From NCBI RefSeq assembly GCF_052030545.1, contig NZ_JBPDIH010000007.1, forward strand, positions 244,428 through 308,427: a DNA stretch of 64,000 nucleotides. The letters are read 5' to 3'. The notes beneath the pieces are model-generated. The model did no database searches. It was not told the origin of the DNA and was given only the letters and a program-made list of their open reading frames with translations. The position numbers and the translations under genes were made by a program. Below, in pieces: positions 60,289 through 64,000 of the stretch. Positions within the stretch are counted from its first letter, which is position 1. Each line of letters begins with the position of its first letter. The stretch is from CANMXU01 sp052030545. GTDB lineage: Bacteria; Pseudomonadota; Gammaproteobacteria; Enterobacterales; Alteromonadaceae.

Positions 60289-63200
60289 TTAAGGATTTAC
60301 TAACTCTAGCACTGTCGTGCCTTCTTTTTCACCTTCGTCATTATAATAACTTACGCCACCCATATAGATAAAGCCTGGCGTTAAGCCGCGCGATAAAATA
60401 GTGGTATAGTTAAAGCGACCTTTCACAGCACGTCGACTTGAAATAACACGAGTTGCTCGGTCAGGTTGATCAGCAATCCAACCCATCATAGTGTAGTTGG
60501 TAGACTCTGCGCCTATGCCCCAACCGTGAACAAATACAATGTACAAGTCACCATTGCTTGCATTATCTGCTGGCTCTGGATCGGTTAGAATTACGTCTTC
60601 ATTTGAACCACCGTTAAATGATTGACCCACTAGGGCGCAATCCCATCCAATACAACGATATACATACATGTCTATATCAGCACCTTCGGCGTCTACTAAA
60701 GCATCACGTAAACTAAAGCGCGCGACTTTTGTACCTTCTGCAACTAGGAAACCGTGAAAGCCAAGACCTTCTTCATTAAATGAATAGCTTGCATCAGGAT
60801 CCTGAGCCACTACACCAGCTGAACCAAATGGTGCAACTAAGCCTGTGTAATCAATAGATGTATTGCCTGAGTACAACATTTGTACAGGAAAGCGATAACG
60901 TCCACGTTTCATTTCGCCTGAAATTGAGGCAGGTACAACAATTTTAACCTCCGGCTTAGCTTTTACGGCTAATGGGATACGAACTGAGTGACCAGCTGTA
61001 TCTGTCCAAGTAATTGCACCGAATTTCCACACGTCAGACTCAACGGCTTCTGTTTTGGCAAAAGAAACGGCAAAGCTTGCATTGCCACTGGCTGAAACGT
61101 TCAAAGTGCTGCCTTCAGTTTCATCGCCTAGTGCGTCAAAGGTTGTCACACTAACTTCAAAACCTTCTGGCGCTTCAATAGTTGCAGTATATTCAGAGGC
61201 AACATCTGTCGCATTACTTACGGTTCTAAAAATCGTTTCAGGTTCAATTAGCTCAGCAATTGCGATAGAAGGTAGGTTTAACTGGCTACCGTCTTCACTA
61301 TGCCCAAGTTCTTCTAATTCAGCACAGCTAGTACCACGAGCTTCAACAAAATCATCTTGTTCTTGTCCACAAAGGAAGGCTAGATAATCCCCAATATTTA
61401 AGTCAAATAATAAACCTGGGTTCATTGCTGCAACTGGGTCAACGTGTCCTGAACCAAAATCGTAAGGATCTGCAGGTGTGCTGCCATCTTCTTTGGTTAA
61501 GTTTTGACGAGCGGTTGTCATGATCGCAGATTTTATCTGAGCTGGTGTCCAGTCACTGTTCGACTCTTTAAATAAAGCAGCAATACCCGCGATATGAGGG
61601 CTAGACATTGAAGTACCTTGTAAATACTTGAAAGTCTCACCTTGACTACCAAACATAGGGGCAGATGTTGTTGCCGCTAATATTTTAACACCCGGTGCGG
61701 TAATATCAGGCTTGATAACATCATAAGTATTAAGGTTTGGTCCTCGTGAAGAGAACGACGCCATAATATTACCTACTTCTGATGCTTCACCTGTAATATC
61801 GGTATTGCTAAAAGTCACTGATGTACTTGACTCTGCAATACTTGCTGTTAATGCTTGACCATCAGCAAATGAAATCATAGAGCCAGGAATGGCAACTGCA
61901 GGATCAGAACCGCCCATTGCAAATGGAGATGTACCATCGTAGGTATAAATAACTACGCCAGTTGCACCTGCAGCTTGAGCGTTAAGGAATTTTTCCGTGA
62001 AAGCACAAGTTCCACGCGCAATAAGTGCGATTTTCCCTTCAAGTTCCTCAGCATTAGTTAATGGTGCTTCATTACACGCCTCAACGGGTTCAGCTAATGC
62101 TAATTCACCTGACAAGCCATTTGCATCAGGTGCAAATTCAGCTGGAATAGAAATCAAACCAGATTCTTCAAGAAGATCTGAATTAACCTCAAGGACTTTT
62201 CCGATAACAACAGAAGTACCATTATAGGTTGATGCTGCTACACTGGTCACCCAAGGGGCTGGTGTACCTACGGTTTCTGCGTCGGGTCCACTGTTACCAG
62301 CGGAAACTGCAACAAATACACCTGCTTGTGTAGCACTTAGCATTGCTGCCGTAGATGGAATGGTTAAATCTGTTCTACTGCCACCGATAGAGTAGTTGAT
62401 AACATCAACACCGTCAGTTACCGCAGCGTCGATTGCAGCCATAGTATCGCCGTAGAAACAACCGCGCTCTTCTGCACCTTCAGGGCTAACATAGTCGCTA
62501 TTCCAACATGCTTTATAGGCTGCGATTCTTGCGCGAGGTGCCATACCTGTGACAAAACCAGCAGGTAAACCTGCAAGCATGGCTGCCGCATTTTCGTTAC
62601 CACCAGCGGTACCAGCGGTGTGACTGCCATGGCCGTCAGCATCGCGTGGTGATTCAAACTCACCTAATTCGTATTGAATTTCATAAACGCTTTCGAAGCT
62701 CGATTTGAAATAACGTGCACCAATAAGCTTATTATTACAGGCAAATTCAGGATCATTTTCTGTTTCACATTCACCTTGCCAACCTAAAGATGCGGGATCA
62801 GAATATGAACCATCATCTGAAAAACTTGGGTTTTCCGGCCAAATACCTGTATCAACAATGCCAATAATGACATCTTCACCTTTTATATTAAGAGTATGTT
62901 GACCTCCTGGGCCTGACAAACCTAAAAATTCAGGTGTATTTGAAGTATTAACTTTTTCAAGTCTATCTTCCCACACGCCTGCTACATCAGGGTGTGACTC
63001 TAACTGAGCTTTTTGTTTTGCGTTAAGTCTGGCAGTAAAGCCGTTATAGGTATGCTTAAAGGAGTGAAGTATATTGACTGAACCAATGCTGCCGGCAACT
63101 TTTTTCTGCTGAGCTTCTAACGACCTAGTATAGGCAACCATTGCTGGCGTTTTAGCATTGTATCTATTCCCTGTGTTTGCGACCAATTGGTTAGTGGGTA

Positions 63201-63414
63201 ATAACTCTCCAAGATCTTGCGCGTGGGCAATTGCACTTTTACCTTTTAATTGCACAATGTAGTTAATTGGTTTCTGCTTGGAACTTGAATGGTTATCTGT
63301 ACTATTTAACTTGCTTCGATCAATTGATATTTCATTGGCGTTAACACCGTATGTAACCGAGGATGCTAGTGCTAATGTAATAAAACTTCCTAGTATGGAT
63401 CTTTTAATTTGCAT
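60289..63414 (-). CDS. Secreted S8 subtilase with I9 propeptide, PA domain and C-terminal domains
   Basis: 1041 residues from the ATG at 63414, which has GGAG 7 nt upstream; an earlier TTG overlaps that site. Signal peptide to about residue 26, I9 inhibitor prodomain (about 50-150, YIVQLKGKSA...FTARLNAKQKAQLESHPDVAGVWED), then the catalytic domain: Asp188 (GIVDTGIWPE), His262 (GHGSHTAGT), Asn in SAGNSGP, and Ser602 (GTSMSSPHIAG). A protease-associated (PA) domain is inserted at about 420-520. An Fn3-like domain and a strand-rich C-terminal domain follow. The layout resembles plant cucumisin-type subtilases. Likely digests proteins outside the cell. Confidence 0.96.
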   Translation of the reverse strand: MQIKRSILGSFITLALASSVTYGVNANEISIDRSKLNSTDNHSSSKQKPINYIVQLKGKSAIAHAQDLGELLPTNQLVANTGNRYNAKTPAMVAYTRSLEAQQKKVAGSIGSVNILHSFKHTYNGFTARLNAKQKAQLESHPDVAGVWEDRLEKVNTSNTPEFLGLSGPGGQHTLNIKGEDVIIGIVDTGIWPENPSFSDDGSYSDPASLGWQGECETENDPEFACNNKLIGARYFKSSFESVYEIQYELGEFESPRDADGHGSHTAGTAGGNENAAAMLAGLPAGFVTGMAPRARIAAYKACWNSDYVSPEGAEERGCFYGDTMAAIDAAVTDGVDVINYSIGGSRTDLTIPSTAAMLSATQAGVFVAVSAGNSGPDAETVGTPAPWVTSVAASTYNGTSVVIGKVLEVNSDLLEESGLISIPAEFAPDANGLSGELALAEPVEACNEAPLTNAEELEGKIALIARGTCAFTEKFLNAQAAGATGVVIYTYDGTSPFAMGGSDPAVAIPGSMISFADGQALTASIAESSTSVTFSNTDITGEASEVGNIMASFSSRGPNLNTYDVIKPDITAPGVKILAATTSAPMFGSQGETFKYLQGTSMSSPHIAGIAALFKESNSDWTPAQIKSAIMTTARQNLTKEDGSTPADPYDFGSGHVDPVAAMNPGLLFDLNIGDYLAFLCGQEQDDFVEARGTSCAELEELGHSEDGSQLNLPSIAIAELIEPETIFRTVSNATDVASEYTATIEAPEGFEVSVTTFDALGDETEGSTLNVSASGNASFAVSFAKTEAVESDVWKFGAITWTDTAGHSVRIPLAVKAKPEVKIVVPASISGEMKRGRYRFPVQMLYSGNTSIDYTGLVAPFGSAGVVAQDPDASYSFNEEGLGFHGFLVAEGTKVARFSLRDALVDAEGADIDMYVYRCIGWDCALVGQSFNGGSNEDVILTDPEPADNASNGDLYIVFVHGWGIGAESTNYTMMGWIADQPDRATRVISSRRAVKGRFNYTTILSRGLTPGFIYMGGVSYYNDEGEKEGTTVLELVNP

Positions 63415-63982
63415 TTCTTTCTCCAATTATTGTTATTTTCTTCGCTATACCTAAGTAGGTTCATTCGGTGTTAATCGTGAATGAAACTTAGCGAGGCAAA
63501 AAGTTAAGCAAATATAATGCCTTTGTTAAAAATATGTAAACAGTTCGCTGAAGCCTAGTATTTAGGCTAGCTGAAACTAAAAATAAACTCAGTTTGTAAC
63601 AACTGTGTAAAGTTTTTATACAGCATTGCAAATCTCTAGTCGCTTAAAAAAAACACATGATTGATTTATGTTCGGTAAAACTGTTATTCCTTTTAGGTAT
63701 AATAAATTATTTCTATGTTATTTTGTTTTGTGCAAAATATAATTCGGAAAAACTACATCTAACGGCTTTGTCGACAGTGTAAAAATTTTTGACAGACTAA
63801 TATTTGGTCTTATTGTTGTTAGCTATTTGGTGCCTTATTGCTGTCTTTTCTTTTCTATTAATAAAGTTAGCCCAATTCGGACGATTAAAATGCGTATGAG
63901 TATTAAAAATAAGCAGGCTGTATAAAATAAAAGCAAACAAACGTCAAATTACGTTTTTTCTTAAAAAAGAGTTGACGCCAAG
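63415..63982 (-). other. Long AT-rich promoter region upstream of the subtilase gene
   Basis: About 570 bp without a supported gene. It has a small hairpin AGCCTA-GTATT-TAGGCT near 63553. No clear sigma-70 pair or named operator seen. Confidence 0.4.
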
Positions 63983-64000
63983 ATGAAAATGTCTAAAATG
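63983..64000 (+). CDS. Possible start of a further gene running off the window
   Basis: An ATG opens MKMSKM at the very edge with no stop before the window ends. No strong ribosome binding site precedes it (only CCAAG). Too short to judge. Confidence 0.2.

Overview
The window reads as chromosome of a marine gammaproteobacterium of the order Alteromonadales, most like Colwelliaceae (Colwellia or Thalassotalea). This is an inference from low GC, many predicted secreted and lipid-anchored proteins, a sodium-type flagellar stator, abundant c-di-GMP genes, and gene order shared with Shewanella, Vibrio and relatives (glyA-nrdR-ribDE-ribB; pomAB / xseB-ispA-dxs / thiI; bamD / rluD-pgeF-clpB). I see no phage, insertion sequence, CRISPR array, tRNA or rRNA.

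Layout. 1-8.5 kb: a partial thiamine-diphosphate enzyme, a REC-REC-PAS-GGDEF-EAL protein, a diguanylate cyclase paired with an anchored substrate-binding protein, a YeiH-type transporter, and cobO behind a cobalamin riboswitch. 8.8-16.5 kb: an M13 peptidase lipoprotein, a TetR/ThrE-type exporter pair, a 58-residue two-helix membrane protein, an NRDE protein, and a class II aldolase followed by an enolase-superfamily enzyme. 16.5-20.4 kb: a DecR/CyuR-like Lrp regulator divergent from a cysteine-synthase-fold enzyme, an SDR-amidohydrolase pair, and a DUF3010 protein. 20.8-28.7 kb: an acyl-CoA dehydrogenase, a GMC oxidoreductase divergent from a membrane AraC regulator, a DUF4136 lipoprotein, an orphan histidine kinase and a small EF-hand protein. 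29-34 kb: glyA, nrdR, ribD, ribE and a ribBX-type gene. 34-39 kb: an outer-membrane barrel and a 1238-residue acidic lipoprotein. 39.5-48.4 kb: dxs-ispA-xseB, pomAB, thiI, panE-vanZ, yajQ. 48.4-50.3 kb: two FimT/GspH pseudopilins flanked and separated by inverted-repeat elements. 50.3-59 kb: nadE, glnB, bamD, rluD, pgeF, clpB, a DUF4124 protein and pssA. 59-64 kb: a PEP-CTERM protein and a large secreted subtilase.

The most striking unexplained structure is a family of 7-bp-period repeats (unit AAG, usually a pyrimidine, then NNN). Four arrays lie at or just past gene 3' ends (GMC gene, thiI, panE, PEP-CTERM gene), always with the AAG strand equal to the sense strand of the gene they follow. 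The arrays of convergent thiI and panE therefore face each other, and panE takes its last codons and stop from its own array. Two inverted-repeat-bounded, non-coding elements (316 bp after yajQ and 198 bp between the pseudopilin genes) look like small non-autonomous mobile elements or structured RNAs.

Several genes form plausible functional units: SBP with DGC as a ligand-to-c-di-GMP sensor; the DecR-like regulator with a PLP enzyme for cysteine handling; riboswitch-controlled CobO for cobalamin salvage; glyA/nrdR/rib genes for one-carbon, nucleotide and flavin supply; xseB-ispA-dxs for isoprenoids.
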